NCBI RefSeq assembly: GCF_029784155.1
Contig: NC_073692.1
Span: 422,716,305 to 422,780,304, forward strand
Source of the DNA: Uranotaenia lowii
Taxonomy: Eukaryota; Arthropoda; Insecta; Diptera; Culicidae
Direction: 5' to 3'
Length of the DNA stretch: 64,000 nucleotides
A model generated the notes under the pieces. It was not told the origin of the DNA. It made no database searches and saw nothing but the letters and a program-made list of their open reading frames with translations. A program made the translations under genes and the position numbers. Shown here piece after piece: positions 33,901-43,668 of this stretch (its first letter is position 1; each line of letters starts with the position of its first letter).

Positions 33901-35760
33901 AAGCAACTTATTGGGACTGAAGCAATTGAAAAACTCCACGTTCATTCTGATTTGATGTCCTGTGACAAGGAACTACATACTCTTATAGGACAATTGCTGA
34001 AAATCGAGGAATCCAGCCCAACAGATGGTCACGTACCAGAAAATGACAAGCGAGCCTTGGCCATACTAGAAGCGACAACGCGACGAGTTGACGGACGATT
34101 TGAAACTGGGTTATTGTTCAAACATCCGGATCAACGGTTCCCAAATAGTTTTCCAATGGCCAATCGAAGATTACTCTCGCTTGAGTCACGTCTCGCGAAG
34201 AATCCTAATTTGGATGCTAAGGTACGCGAACAAATTAAAGGATACCTGGAAAAAGGCTATGCCCATAAAGCTTCGAGGGAAGAGCTAAGTGAAACTGAAT
34301 CGGATAAGACCTGGTACCTCCCGTTGGGTGTAGTTCAAAACCCGAAGAAACCAGGAAAGGTACGACTAATTTGGGACGCAGCTGCTCGCGTTAGCGGCAT
34401 GTCGCTGAACGATACATTATTGAAAGGGCCCGATCTCTTGACATCGCTGCCGGCCGTTCTCCTACGTTTCCGCCAAAGAAATATAGCGATTACAGGTGAC
34501 ATTAAGGAAATGTTCCACCAAATTAGAATTCGTGCATCTGATAAGCAGTATCAGCGATTTCTCTTTCGGGATCATCCACAGGAACCACCCCAAGTCTACA
34601 TTATGGACGTAGCCACCTTTGGTGCCACTTGTTCACCGTGCGTGGCCCAATTCGTCAAAAACAGGAACGCTTTGGATCATGCTGCTGACTTTCCCGAGGC
34701 TGCGAGAGCCATCGTAGAAGATCATTACGTAGATGATTTCTTGAAAAGTGTAGATACGATAAACCAGGCCGTAGAACTAACTAAACAAGTTAAATTAGTT
34801 CACGCCAAAGGTGGATTCGAAATACGTAATTTTGCTTCTAATTCGAAAGAAGTTCTGCTCCAGCTTGGCGAACACAACGACGTGCAACTGAAAGAACTAA
34901 ATCTAGAACCAGGACTGGGGCCCGAAGATAAACCAGAACGTGTTCTGGGCATGGTCTGGCAACCCAAAACTGACGTGTTCACTTTTAGCGCAACCATACA
35001 AGCAGAACTAATGCAACAATTGGAAAATAGACGAATTCCTACTAAGCGACATGTTCTAAAGATAATTATGTCTGTCTTTGACCCGCTCGGATTGATCGCG
35101 CACTTCACAGTGCATGGCAGAGTTCTTATGCAGGAGATTTGGAAGTACGGCAGTGAGTGGGATGAGCAAATTCCAGCGGAGCTACATGAGGATTGGTTTC
35201 GTTGGAGTGATAAACTGAAGAAGATGAATGAAATCAGTATCCCACGGTGCTTGTTTAAAAATGCACTTCCAGAATCCTTGAAAGCTTTGCAACTTCACAC
35301 TTTTGTTGATGCAAGCGAGACCGCCTACTCTTGCGTAGTATACGCTCGAATAATAGATCGTGGTGTTCCAAAATGTGCAATAGTAACCGCGAAAACGAAA
35401 GTAGCTCCCTTGAAACCACTCTCAATTCCTCGGCTAGAGTTGCAAGCAGCCGTCGAAGGAAGTCGTCTAATTCAGAAAGTAGTAGAGACTCTTGATCTTC
35501 CAGTCCATCAACGATTTCTTTGGTCGGATTCAACAACAGTCCTCTCTTGGTTAAGATCGGATAGCAGGAGATATCATCAGAACGTATCCTGCAGAATTGG
35601 TGAGATTCTGCGAGTAACCTCCGTCAACGAATGGAGATACGTTCCAACAAAACTAAACGTAGCGGATGAAGCCACAAAATGGAATGTGGAACCCAGCTTT
35701 GACCCTAGATCGCGGTGGTTTACTGGACCAGAATTTCTAAAAGGTTCAGAAGATGAATGA
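30910..35760 (+). CDS. gag-pol: BEL/Pao Gag-Pol, first part: Gag, protease, RT, RNase H
   Basis: 1616 codons from ATG, 18 bases after the LTR, to an in-frame TGA. Residues 14-58 form a C4HC3 PHD-type finger (C14, C17, C28, C31, H36, C39, C55, C58). Residues 75-160 are a charged coiled coil, followed by a low-complexity linker. The Gag domain known as DUF1759 covers about 533-690 (YFAGDPEDWPLFYSTF). A CCHC knuckle has C750, C753, H758 and C763. The aspartic protease motif DDGS is at 860-863. Reverse transcriptase has the first Asp at D1197 (TGDIKEMFHQI) and YVDD at 1273-1276. RNase H has D1467, E1510 and D1540. The product would act in cytoplasmic virus-like particles that copy element RNA to DNA. 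The integrase half follows in the same frame after the stop, so this copy ends early unless read through. Confidence 0.95.
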   Translation: MSTAAAASVTQSNCIFCDQPDTDQMVGCDLCENWAHYGCADVSESIENPDRTWKCTNCKPKEASTKARSGASEARSRRSQRIDHELKMLKEQHKLRMKALAEEELAQKKKAEEEEAARKKQSEIEDEMRKKRFDMEEEFIRLKYDALMEGDGALSSKLSSNRSSRAKVSEWLTNGTTGGNQQKGPTELEFPPQPVFSGAQPVAMPAIPFGEHDYSNVVSNVGYSNSIAIPTSSSTPHCSLFFPTSVPVCSQYIPRTTVNNAAMNAAPTFDTVAQPLGVDLPPAIRWSSNEISPKSMLRMINNERQNLLHNNQPAPTTIIRNTPRPLPPRLAALRVESNIMTSACGGSIPSTTTMNTHEGLGAIPKAFGCTGSTVKNIPTVDANRMIAFQTPCATSANYASACIAQHNPDFQQQHEMTRQPDINQSDNLLNEMVPNLRNVQTVDRSLETRPIGAPDISSVVMPLSRLSLAHQSQNPPTMNNFISGATRDGNIIHGDATRSPTTQPMPFSTNVNLQQSLDRYIAPSAAQLAARQVINRDLPYFAGDPEDWPLFYSTFQNSTKFCGFNDAENLSRLQRSLRGQALEAVKSRLMIPESVPQVLDILKRHFRRPEILLHSLLNKLRKTAPPKEDNLQSIVKFGLEVRSCVDHMIMANLLDYLHDPILLLELVSKLPSQMQMQWSEYKRQYSTINLEVFSHFTTERGNIAADIVAPFWGKSEHPKKTSKQSLFTHMETENDRNTSQSQRDVSKIFCSYCRCASHKIANCEQFLELDIDGRLKAVREKNLCRTCLIPHKKWPCRSSKECGVNDCRLRHNPLLHSTTSIPINASIAHHNSNSSSSLFRYLPIILKANGKTVEIIAFLDDGSSSTLLEAAVATELGVEGQTEPLWLSWTANVSREEKLSQRISITAHGVGKTESFRLNNVRTVANLILPKQTLDYVTMTQDYPHLRGLPVRGYSDVTPQMIIGIEHTMLLTSLKVREGRPNDPVAVKTRLGWCVYGKQLIGTEAIEKLHVHSDLMSCDKELHTLIGQLLKIEESSPTDGHVPENDKRALAILEATTRRVDGRFETGLLFKHPDQRFPNSFPMANRRLLSLESRLAKNPNLDAKVREQIKGYLEKGYAHKASREELSETESDKTWYLPLGVVQNPKKPGKVRLIWDAAARVSGMSLNDTLLKGPDLLTSLPAVLLRFRQRNIAITGDIKEMFHQIRIRASDKQYQRFLFRDHPQEPPQVYIMDVATFGATCSPCVAQFVKNRNALDHAADFPEAARAIVEDHYVDDFLKSVDTINQAVELTKQVKLVHAKGGFEIRNFASNSKEVLLQLGEHNDVQLKELNLEPGLGPEDKPERVLGMVWQPKTDVFTFSATIQAELMQQLENRRIPTKRHVLKIIMSVFDPLGLIAHFTVHGRVLMQEIWKYGSEWDEQIPAELHEDWFRWSDKLKKMNEISIPRCLFKNALPESLKALQLHTFVDASETAYSCVVYARIIDRGVPKCAIVTAKTKVAPLKPLSIPRLELQAAVEGSRLIQKVVETLDLPVHQRFLWSDSTTVLSWLRSDSRRYHQNVSCRIGEILRVTSVNEWRYVPTKLNVADEATKWNVEPSFDPRSRWFTGPEFLKGSEDE
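35758..35760 (+). other. In-frame TGA splitting the BEL polyprotein
   Basis: The frame on either side is the same and is otherwise open for about 2,180 codons. The stop falls between RNase H and integrase. A single point mutation after or during the last reverse transcription is the simplest cause; programmed readthrough is a less likely alternative. Confidence 0.85.
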
Positions 35761-37449
35761 CCAGCGAAATATCAAGTGAACAACTCGCCGGAAGAAGAAC
35801 TTCGGGCTGTTTTAATGCACCATGCAGAACCGTATGAACCATTAGTGGATTATTCACGCTTTTCTCAATTCAACAGGTTGCTCCGAACTTTCGTTTTCAT
35901 TCGGAGAACAATTGATATGTTCAAAAAGAACAAAAAGATTGGTCGCGTCGAAGCTGAAGAAATCGCTGAAGCGGAAAATTTTCTGTGGCGACAAGTTCAA
36001 ATGGAAAGCTATCTTGAAGAGTACGCTACTTTATTGAAATCCGTTAAAAATCCTTCCAGCGAATATGTTTCTATCCAGAAAAGCAGCTCACTATATCAAT
36101 TCGCCCCATTCATGGATGAGAGTTGCGTGCTGCGTATGAGTAGCCGAACCGCGAACGCATCCGTTATGCCCTTTGAAACGACACATCCAGTTTTGTTGCC
36201 AAAAGAACACTGGGTGACGCATCTTCTTATACACCACTATCACCGTCGTTTTCTACACGGAAACCATGAAACAGTGGTCAATGAATTACGGCAAAGGTTT
36301 CAAATTTCACATTTACGTACACTGGTAAAACGAATTTCGAAGGAATGTCAAATGTGCAAGATCAAGAAAGCCGTTCCTAAGGCTCCGATGATGGCACCAT
36401 TGCCGAAAGTTCGTCTAACACCGTTTATCAAACCTTTCACACACGTCGGTATTGATTATTTTGGCCCTCTGATGGTGAAACAAGGGCGCAGTCTCGTCAA
36501 ACGATGGGTAGCGCTATTCACATGCCTTACCATAAGGGCAGTACACCTAGAAATTGTGTCAAGCCTTTCGACGCAATCTTGTGTTATGGCGATTCGTCGA
36601 TTCATCGCGCGTAGAGGTCCTCCATCAACAGTCTTTACAGACAATGGTACGAATTTCTTGGGAGCCAATAATCTTCTCGTCAACCAATTACGCAACACGC
36701 ACGAAGAGTGTGCTATAATTTTCACCAATGCTAACACACGATGGTATTTTAACCCACCTGCAACACCACACATGGGCGGACCATGGGAACGTATGGTAAG
36801 ATCCGTAAAGCTAGCAATGACTGCAATAGCGGACCACCCTCAACACCCGAGCGATGAAGTGCTGGAAACCGTGGCCTTAGAAGCAGAGGCAATTGTAAAT
36901 TCCCGCCCTCTTACGTACGTTCCCCTGGATGCAGCAGAATCAGACGCCTTGACGCCGAACCATTTCCTGCTCTATGGCAGCACCGGACTTCAACAACCTT
37001 CAACATCTTTAATGATAACTAACGGAGTCCTAAGAGATAGCTGGAATTTGACCAGAACTCTGGTCGAAAAATTTTGGATGAGATGGGTGAAAGAATATTT
37101 ACCTACGCTAACGAGGCGCAATAAATGGTTCACCCCAACTCCACCTCTTAAAACTGGAGATCTAGTGATGGTTGTGGATCAGCAGCAGCGAAATGGTTGG
37201 ATTCGAGGACAGATAGTTAACGTTGTAAAAGCACCAGACGGACAAGTTCGCAGAGCAGTGGTTCGTACAGCGAAAGGGGAAAGCATAAGATCAGTTACGA
37301 ATTTAGCACTCCTAGACGTCGAAGGTACATCGAAAGGAACAGCTGAGACTCTCCGTGAATCCTCGGAACTACACGGGCGGGGGAATGTTGAGAATACCCC
37401 TGGGTTCAATGGTGCAAGTGTCGTGAGTTCCAGGAGCTCCCAGAAGTGA
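35761..37449 (+). CDS. pol: BEL/Pao Pol, second part: integrase and C-terminal domain (after in-frame TGA)
   Basis: It continues the frame of the upstream polyprotein directly after TGA at 35758-35760; no ATG start near its beginning is needed. Numbering from GTG at 35776: an HHCC zinc-binding region has H156, H161, C191 and C194, and the DDE catalytic core has D227 (GIDYFGP), D289 (FTDNGTNF) and E338 (GGPWERM). A C-terminal region of the DUF5641 type spans about 434-513 (MRWVKEYLP, LKTGDLVMVVD, WIRGQI). Integrase joins the DNA copy to host DNA. The last 21 codons run through the purine tract boundary into the right LTR. The catalytic residues look intact; the stop upstream is the only visible break. 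Confidence 0.92.
   Translation, partial: PAKYQVNNSPEEELRAVLMHHAEPYEPLVDYSRFSQFNRLLRTFVFIRRTIDMFKKNKKIGRVEAEEIAEAENFLWRQVQMESYLEEYATLLKSVKNPSSEYVSIQKSSSLYQFAPFMDESCVLRMSSRTANASVMPFETTHPVLLPKEHWVTHLLIHHYHRRFLHGNHETVVNELRQRFQISHLRTLVKRISKECQMCKIKKAVPKAPMMAPLPKVRLTPFIKPFTHVGIDYFGPLMVKQGRSLVKRWVALFTCLTIRAVHLEIVSSLSTQSCVMAIRRFIARRGPPSTVFTDNGTNFLGANNLLVNQLRNTHEECAIIFTNANTRWYFNPPATPHMGGPWERMVRSVKLAMTAIADHPQHPSDEVLETVALEAEAIVNSRPLTYVPLDAAESDALTPNHFLLYGSTGLQQPSTSLMITNGVLRDSWNLTRTLVEKFWMRWVKEYLPTLTRRNKWFTPTPPLKTGDLVMVVDQQQRNGWIRGQIVNVVKAPDGQVRRAVVRTAKGESIRSVTNLALLDVEGTSKGTAETLRESSELHGRGNVENTPGFNGASVVSSRSSQK
37374..37385 (+). promoter_or_regulatory. Polypurine tract of the BEL element
   Basis: CGGGCGGGGGAA directly precedes the right LTR and is also translated as part of the pol frame. 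One C interrupts the run. Confidence 0.65.
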
Positions 37450-37940
37450 CGGTTAGATTAATGTTTACAAACACGAGTTGATATCATGTGCGAAGAGTTG
37501 AGACTATACACGAGTTTGGTAGCTTTCCTACAGTTTCGCAAGTGCGAATATTTATTATTTAAATAAGAAATTATAAGCGATTGAATTAAACAGTGAAATA
37601 GCTTCGGATCATATTTGGATTCGGTTACGTTCACTGTGCATAGAAGACATAGCTAAATATATCGGTGTTCCGACGATCGTTAGCCAGCAGAGTAGATCCA
37701 CAAAATTCGCATAAGTCGTTTGCCAGCTGCTAGTTTTACGAAACATAAGTTTCCATTGTAGTTGGTGCTAACGGGCATATGCAAGTTTGGTTCGGAATAC
37801 GTGAGTAGGAATACTAAAATGTACACAAATAGTAAAATTAAGAAGATTAGACAGAAATACATTGTCCTCTTTATTACAGCTTTGAAGCGTGCAAAAGTAC
37901 AGCTATCTGGATTGATTTCTGTTTCGAATCCGAACCAACA
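37386..37940 (+). repeat. 3' LTR of the BEL/Pao element
   Basis: 555 bp, two adjacent differences from the left LTR. Followed by target duplication ATCCC at 37941-37945. Confidence 0.92.
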
Positions 37941-38058
37941 ATCCCCATTCTTCCCTACAGATAGGATAAATGTATGTTATGTTATAAATGTGTTTAAAAA
38001 CACCATTTTAAAGGTGGCCCAAGATACCCCACATTATGCGGCCCATGCTTCCCTACAA

Positions 38059-39268
38059 GAGAGGATTTGCAAATTGGTTGCGTTATTGGTTATTCATGAA
38101 GAAATCCTTCATTTCTTTCATTTAAGTATATTTTTGTTGCTTTCCACCAATGCAATTTGCGGGTGCTTGTTAAATTCTTTAAGTAAATTTTTGTTGGTGA
38201 AAAATAACATAAACTTTTAAGAATTGCCCTCTATTTCAATCTTACAAACACCCTTAAAACCCTTCCACTTGAAAGGTGCCCGTTTGGCAGCAGCAACTCG
38301 AATATGATGAAAGAATAAGGCGCCATTTTTTCCCCGAACCACCCCCAGAATGACGACAAAAGCGACGACACTATTGAATTATTCACATTCTAATTAAATG
38401 GCTGACAAAGAGTCACAGCCTGCAGTGAACAAAACCTGTGCCTTTGGCGGGTGGACGTTCTTGCTAAGTAAGTTCCTCTACCCACTCACTCCAGTTCACC
38501 AGATGATGACGGATACAAACCCGACCACATTTGCGGGCTATTCATTTTTAATTAAATGATAAAAATCAGATTTTTCGTCCACTTCATTTTCGGCAGCTCG
38601 TCAGGAGTTTTTTCGGGAGGACCGGGCCAAAAAAGCAGCTTATTCGTGTAAAACAGCGGCGAATGATTAATAGAACCTTTCTTGTTTTCTACCGTTCGCG
38701 TCGTCGTCTTCTTTTAGAAATGGTTTGGGACGCTCTATTTTCATCGCTTCGCGCTTCAGACAATTTCTTCTTTTGGCGGCGACCTGCAACAGTTGGTAAG
38801 TCAGTTTAACTAATGATTGTTTTGTTTTTTCGGCCGTGAAGCATTCAGTCGAAAATAGGATCACCGGAACGTGCCCTCTCGTGGGCTGGGATTGTTGATT
38901 TTTTATCTTCCTCTGAAGCTTTCTTTGGCTTTGGATATGGTCCTACTGACTCAATCTCTATGTACCTTTTCTTTTCCCCCCATATGGCTACAATCAGTGA
39001 TCAATCTTTGACACGTTTGTATGGTGATAGGTGAATGTTAAGTAGTTGATGATTAATTGCCCTGTTGAAGTGAGAGAAAATAAACGAAAATACAGAACGG
39101 GATGATTTGTCAATCTTGGAAGGCAAACAGATTGAGGAAGATTAAAAATGAAACATTTTTGAACAAAGCTGCATGTAGAATTATTATCAAAGTTTTTAAA
39201 AGCAAGCATGTAAAAAACCATTTAAAAAAGTAAAATTTGAAATTTGAACTAAAATTTTGTTATTTGTT
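38059..39268. other. Mid-GC non-coding block
   Basis: From about 38270 to 38990 the sequence is complex and free of visible repeats, with homeodomain-type TAATTA words (for example near 38390 and 38550). No gene-like frame. It may be host regulatory or intronic DNA. Confidence 0.3.
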
Positions 39269-40890
39269 AAATGACAAAAATGACAAAAATGACAAAAATG
39301 GCAAAAATGACAAAAATGATAAAAATGACAGAAATGACAAAAATGCCAAAAATGACAAAAATGACAAAAATGACAATAATGACAAAAATGACAAAAATGA
39401 CAAAAATGACAAAAATGACAAAAATGACAAAAATGACAAAAATGACAAAAATGACAAAAATGACAAAAATGACAAAAATGACAAAAATGACAAAAATGAC
39501 AAAAATGACAAAAATGACAAAAATGACAAAAATGACAAAAATGACAAAAATGACAAAAATGACAAAAATGACAAAAATGACAAAAATGACAAAAATGACA
39601 AAAATGACAAAAATGACAAAAATGACAAAAATGACAAAAATGACAAAAATGACAAAAATGACAAAAATGACAAAAATGACAAAAATGACAAAAATGACAA
39701 AAATGACAAAAATGACAAAAATGACAAAAATGACAAAAATGACAAAAATGACAAAAATGACAAAAATGACAAAAATGACAAAAATGACAAAAATGACAAA
39801 AATGACAAAAATGACAAAAATGACAAAAATGACAAAAATGACAAAAATGACAAAAATGACAAAAATGACAAAAATGACAAAAATGACAAAAATGACAAAA
39901 ATGACAAAAATGACAAAAATGACAAAAATGACAAAAATGACAAAAATGACAAAAATGACAAAAATGACAAAAATGACAAAAATGACAAAAATGACAAAAA
40001 TGACAAAAATGACAAAAATGACAAAAATGACAAAAATGACAAAAATGACAAAAATGACAAAAATGACAAAAAAGACAAAAATGACAAAAATGACAAAAAT
40101 GACAAAAATGACAAAAATGACAAAAATGACAAAAATGACAAAAATGACAAAAATGACAAAAATGACAAAAATGACAAAAATGACAAAAATGACAAAAATG
40201 ACAAAAATGACAAAAATGACAAAAATGACAAAAATGACAAAAATGACAAAAATGACAAAAATGACAAAAATGACAAAAATGACAAAAATGACAAAAATGA
40301 CAAAAATGACAAAAATGACAAAAATGACAAAAATGACAAAAATGACAAAAATGACAAAAATGACAAAAATGACAAAAATGACAAAAATGACAAAAATGAC
40401 AAAAATGACAAAAATGACAAAAATGACAAAAATGACAAAAATGACAAAAATGACAAAAATGACAAAAATGACAAAAATGACAAAAATGACAAAAATGACA
40501 AAAATGACAAAAATGACAAAAATGACAAAAATGACAAAAATGACAAAAATGACAAAAATGACAAAAATGACAAAAATGACAAAAATGACAAAAATGACAA
40601 AAATGACAAAAATGACAAAAATGACAAAAATGACAAAAATGACAAAAATGACAAAAATGACAAAAATGACAAAAATGACAAAAATGACAAAAATGACAAA
40701 AATGACAAAAATGACAAAAATGACAAAAATGACAAAAATGACAAAAATGACAAAAATGACAAAAATGGCAAAAATGACAAAAATGACAAAAATGACAAAA
40801 ATGACAAAAATGACAAAAATGACAAAAATGACAAAAATGACCAAAAATGACAAAAATGACAAAAATGACAAAAATGACAATAATGGCAAA
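39269..40890 (+). repeat. 1.6-kb minisatellite, 9-bp unit ATGACAAAA
   Basis: About 180 copies of a 9-bp unit in near-perfect register. Variants cluster at the edges: GGCAAAA, GATAAAA, CAGAAAT, GCCAAAA and ACAATAATG within the first 100 bases; one GGC near 40768, a one-base insertion near 40840 and ACAATAATGG at the right. One AAAGAC variant lies near 40071. Because 9 is a multiple of 3, two frames on each strand stay open for over 530 codons, giving (NDK)n, (MTK)n and their antisense translations. These are not supported as genes: no 5' context, no complexity, and open on both strands. Confidence 0.95.
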
Positions 40891-42844
40891 AAGAATTTAA
40901 TGTCAAAAAAATTTTGAAGAAAATAACAAGTTATAACATTATTTTTCACTAAAAACACGTTTCATTTCCAAACGCTGTAGGTCTTTTGAATTGAATTTTC
41001 ATTTTTTTTTATTAGTATTCCATTATAACAAACCGTTAAAATCCTTCTATGTTTTATCAAGTTTAAGTTTCCTTTTTATTTTCTAAAATAAAGTTTGCTT
41101 TCGTTCATACCTTCTAGTGTTTGGGATTCTAAAGTTCAAATCTCCGTAGATTTCAAAATGTTTTATTACGAGTCATTTTAAAAGCTTAACTACGTTTTGT
41201 ATTCAACTGACATCGGAAAATGTTCTTTTAAATAGAGATTCAATTTTTTTCTGTAGCAGATTGAAATGAATAAAATGATTTTATACCCACAAATTTAATT
41301 ATAGCGTAAATATAATTTCACGCAGTCCCCACACATTTTTTTCAATTTTTGTTCGTTCCTAACATGGCTTTCGTTGCAGATCCTGCAGATTAACTCGACG
41401 TAGGAAAAAAACAAGGATCAATGAAAACCTAATTGACAAACCGCAATTGCATTCTGTAATCGAATGATCTAAATTATCTGAGCTATTGAGTTTTGTCGTC
41501 CTCGCTTTCATTCAAAAGTCCAATTAGCGGCCTCTTGGCAGGATTGCTGGGCAGCTCGTTTTTGTTGTTGTTATTGAGGAGCTGCCCCAACTCCCTACAC
41601 CCACACCCTCATACATGAACATAAATTTCCATTAACGATTCAGGTGATGTAAAACAGTGTTCTTTTTTATGCTCCACTGATGACAATGGCTATTTACGAC
41701 AATGACAGCACATGCATTATTAATTATTCCCGCATGTTTGTTCGATGGAAAGTTTTTTTATTCGTCCATCCATTCCATATCGCCATCCCGGGCATGGTTT
41801 GGTGATATCGAGCTACTGTCAGCTCGTTTTCTCGATAATCTTGTGCGTGTGAATGAAAACGGTTATTAACATATGGAAAGCCAGATTGTGCAACTGGAAA
41901 TGCGCATCTTCACCTCAGAGCGCCTGCATTCCCGCATTCCGGCTCGACGATGATGGCAATGATTCCCGGAACGTTTGGGCTTATTTTATGCGTTCGGAAT
42001 TTAATGAACTGTTTTCTATAAGTTTTTATTTCGGTTCGTTCCAAGCTGGAAAGGGAAAATATGTTGCACGCATCGTGTTGGAAAATATGACCCATCCCCC
42101 TTAAATTTATGTTGCTGGACTTCTTCCACCCCCACCTGTTAGGTTATTGACAAATTGAGCTTTTCTGCCCCCTTCACCTGCACCTGGAGTTGAATCAAAC
42201 AGCAAAGGCTAGCAAGCAGCAAAGGAGCAGAAGGTCAGGTGGCCTAAAGCCCATACATACGTATATCGGGAGTCGTAAAAGCGATATTGATAGCTTATTA
42301 ATGGCTACGTGGTGTGGGGAAAAAGCTATGCTTCATGCTTTGGATTTTTCCTCAATGTGACCCGATCGACGACCTGACTGTCGCCGACGATGATCAACTG
42401 TATGGCCTATCAATGGTTTGTTATGCAAATTGTGCGCAGTATAGCCAATTTTGGACGTCATAAATAACAGTTGAATGCATAATGGAGCGGGTTGTTGTTG
42501 CTTCTGATATGCTATAGCAAAAAGGGTTTGATTTTTCGGTGGATCGTGAGCAAAAAACATACTTTTGTGAAATAAATTTGATTATCATAATATTATTCCA
42601 GGTTGCACGTGACAGATTGACGTTTAAAATGCTTTTTAATTCCGAAAAGGACACTAGAGAAGAATTTTTAATATCTTTCTTAACAATAAAATATTTCACA
42701 GGTGTAATCTTTCTGTTCAGTAAGCTTGCTTAAATCAACATGAAAATTTCTCTTGACAATCTTCAGAAGTTTTGTTTCAATCTTCAAGTTCATTAAACGA
42801 TAATTTAAAACATAGTAATCAACATTCTTAAATTTTATATTTTA
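40891..42844. other. Unassigned DNA including a mid-GC block
   Basis: From about 41350 to 42560 the DNA is complex and mid-GC without visible repeats, much like the block at 38270-38990 on the other side of the minisatellite. The 83-codon frame at 41853 has no recognised motif. Confidence 0.3.
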
Positions 42845-43594
42845 CTTTGGTGAGACTTGATCCTTTACTAAAGGAGACTTGATCCCTAATTCAGGGTGCC
42901 CTGCCTGACCCCAAGCAAAAATCATGCAAAACAGAAAGATAAAAGGTCCGTTGATTATTTTTTGCCAATTAGTTTTCATTTCATAGATTTGAGTATCAAT
43001 AAATGATAATTCTAAAGGTTTGTCTTTAACCCTAAAGTCATTTCCATACTTTAAGGTTAAATTTTCTAGACCAAGATAGAAACTGTATTTTGAGTACTTT
43101 TAAACAGACAATTACTGGATAAACATTAGATATTGGACAATTATTTCGTGATAACCAACGATAACGATCCATTCAGCAAAAAAATGTATAATTTTGGTCT
43201 TTAGGGATCAATTGAACCCATAACATACATTTTGAAAAATTGAGAGTTTACTATTGCCTTGAAAATGTGATTTAAAAAAGTTATTTGTACATATATTACA
43301 TCGTAAACTCTAACGATTGACATATAGGAATACATGTTAATAACACGATTTTTTCATGTGGAAAACATTTTAAAGTGATAAAAAATGATGTTTTAATCAC
43401 ATTTTGTTAAATTTTTCAACAAAGTTCAATAACTTGAAAAATACTTTTTTTTAATTTTTTTGATGGAACAGCATTGCAGTTTTGTTCCACTTGGCACAAT
43501 TTTCTAGAACATTTGATATTTGTAAAACATTCCGATTACGAGATATAGTTGAGGAATGAAGTACCCCCAGGGATCAAGTATCCTCATTCTCCCC
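42845..43594 (+). mobile_element. MITE family 1, copy 3, 5'-truncated
   Basis: From 42850 (GAGACTTGATCC) it follows copy 1 from about position 5895 onward and ends GGGATCAAGTATCCTCATTC then TCCCC before TA at 43595-43596. About 200 bases of the left end, including the left TIR, are missing. Confidence 0.7.
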
Positions 43595-43668
43595 TATCCA
43601 TTTTGGTCTGAGTGTCTCAAAGGTTTTCAAATGTCGCAAATTGATAACATGGATTCCAAAACCTAATA

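Larger units (their letters stand above)
30337..37940 (+). mobile_element. BEL/Pao LTR retrotransposon, 7604 bp, young, one nonsense codon
   Basis: LTRs of 555 bp at both ends start TGTTGAG and end CCAACA. They differ only at two adjacent bases (AG in the left copy near 30597, GA in the right). The target duplication is ATCCC (30332-30336 and 37941-37945), and a purine tract precedes the right LTR. One frame runs from 30910 to 37449 with the domain order of BEL/Pao: gag, CCHC, protease, RT, RNase H, integrase, C-terminal domain. It is interrupted by one TGA at 35758-35760 and by no frameshift. It lies in the end of a MITE. The near-identical LTRs and intact frames mark a recent insertion. Confidence 0.95.
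29396..37955 (-). mobile_element. MITE family 1, copy 2, split by the BEL element
   Basis: The left end GGGGAGAATGAGGATACTTG follows TA at 29394-29395. The other end (GGGATCAAGTATCCCC..., then ATTCTTCCC) is cut by BEL and finishes at 37955 before TA at 37956-37957. Without BEL and one target copy the length is about 951 bp, against 945 bp for the relative at 5692-6636. Its sequence read on the minus strand aligns with that copy from end to end by eye, for example at CTTTTTGGAAAAATTTAGCA. Confidence 0.75.
28997..38058. mobile_element. Outer TIR element of a three-layer nest
   Basis: GTAGGGTATCATGGGCCAC at 28997-29015 has its near-complement GTGGCCCAAGATACCCCAC at 38014-38032. A second GCGGCCCATGCTTCCCTA lies just outside it, up to 38057. 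With the inner insertion (29396-37955) removed, the two ends would be about 500 bases apart, a MITE-like size. Boundaries are approximate, and the match between the ends is the only evidence for this layer. Confidence 0.4.

Noticed and set aside
39237..40958. Four open frames of 537-563 codons on both strands
   Set aside because: All arise from a 9-bp repeat whose length is a multiple of three. The translations are three-residue repeats and have no complex sequence or start context.
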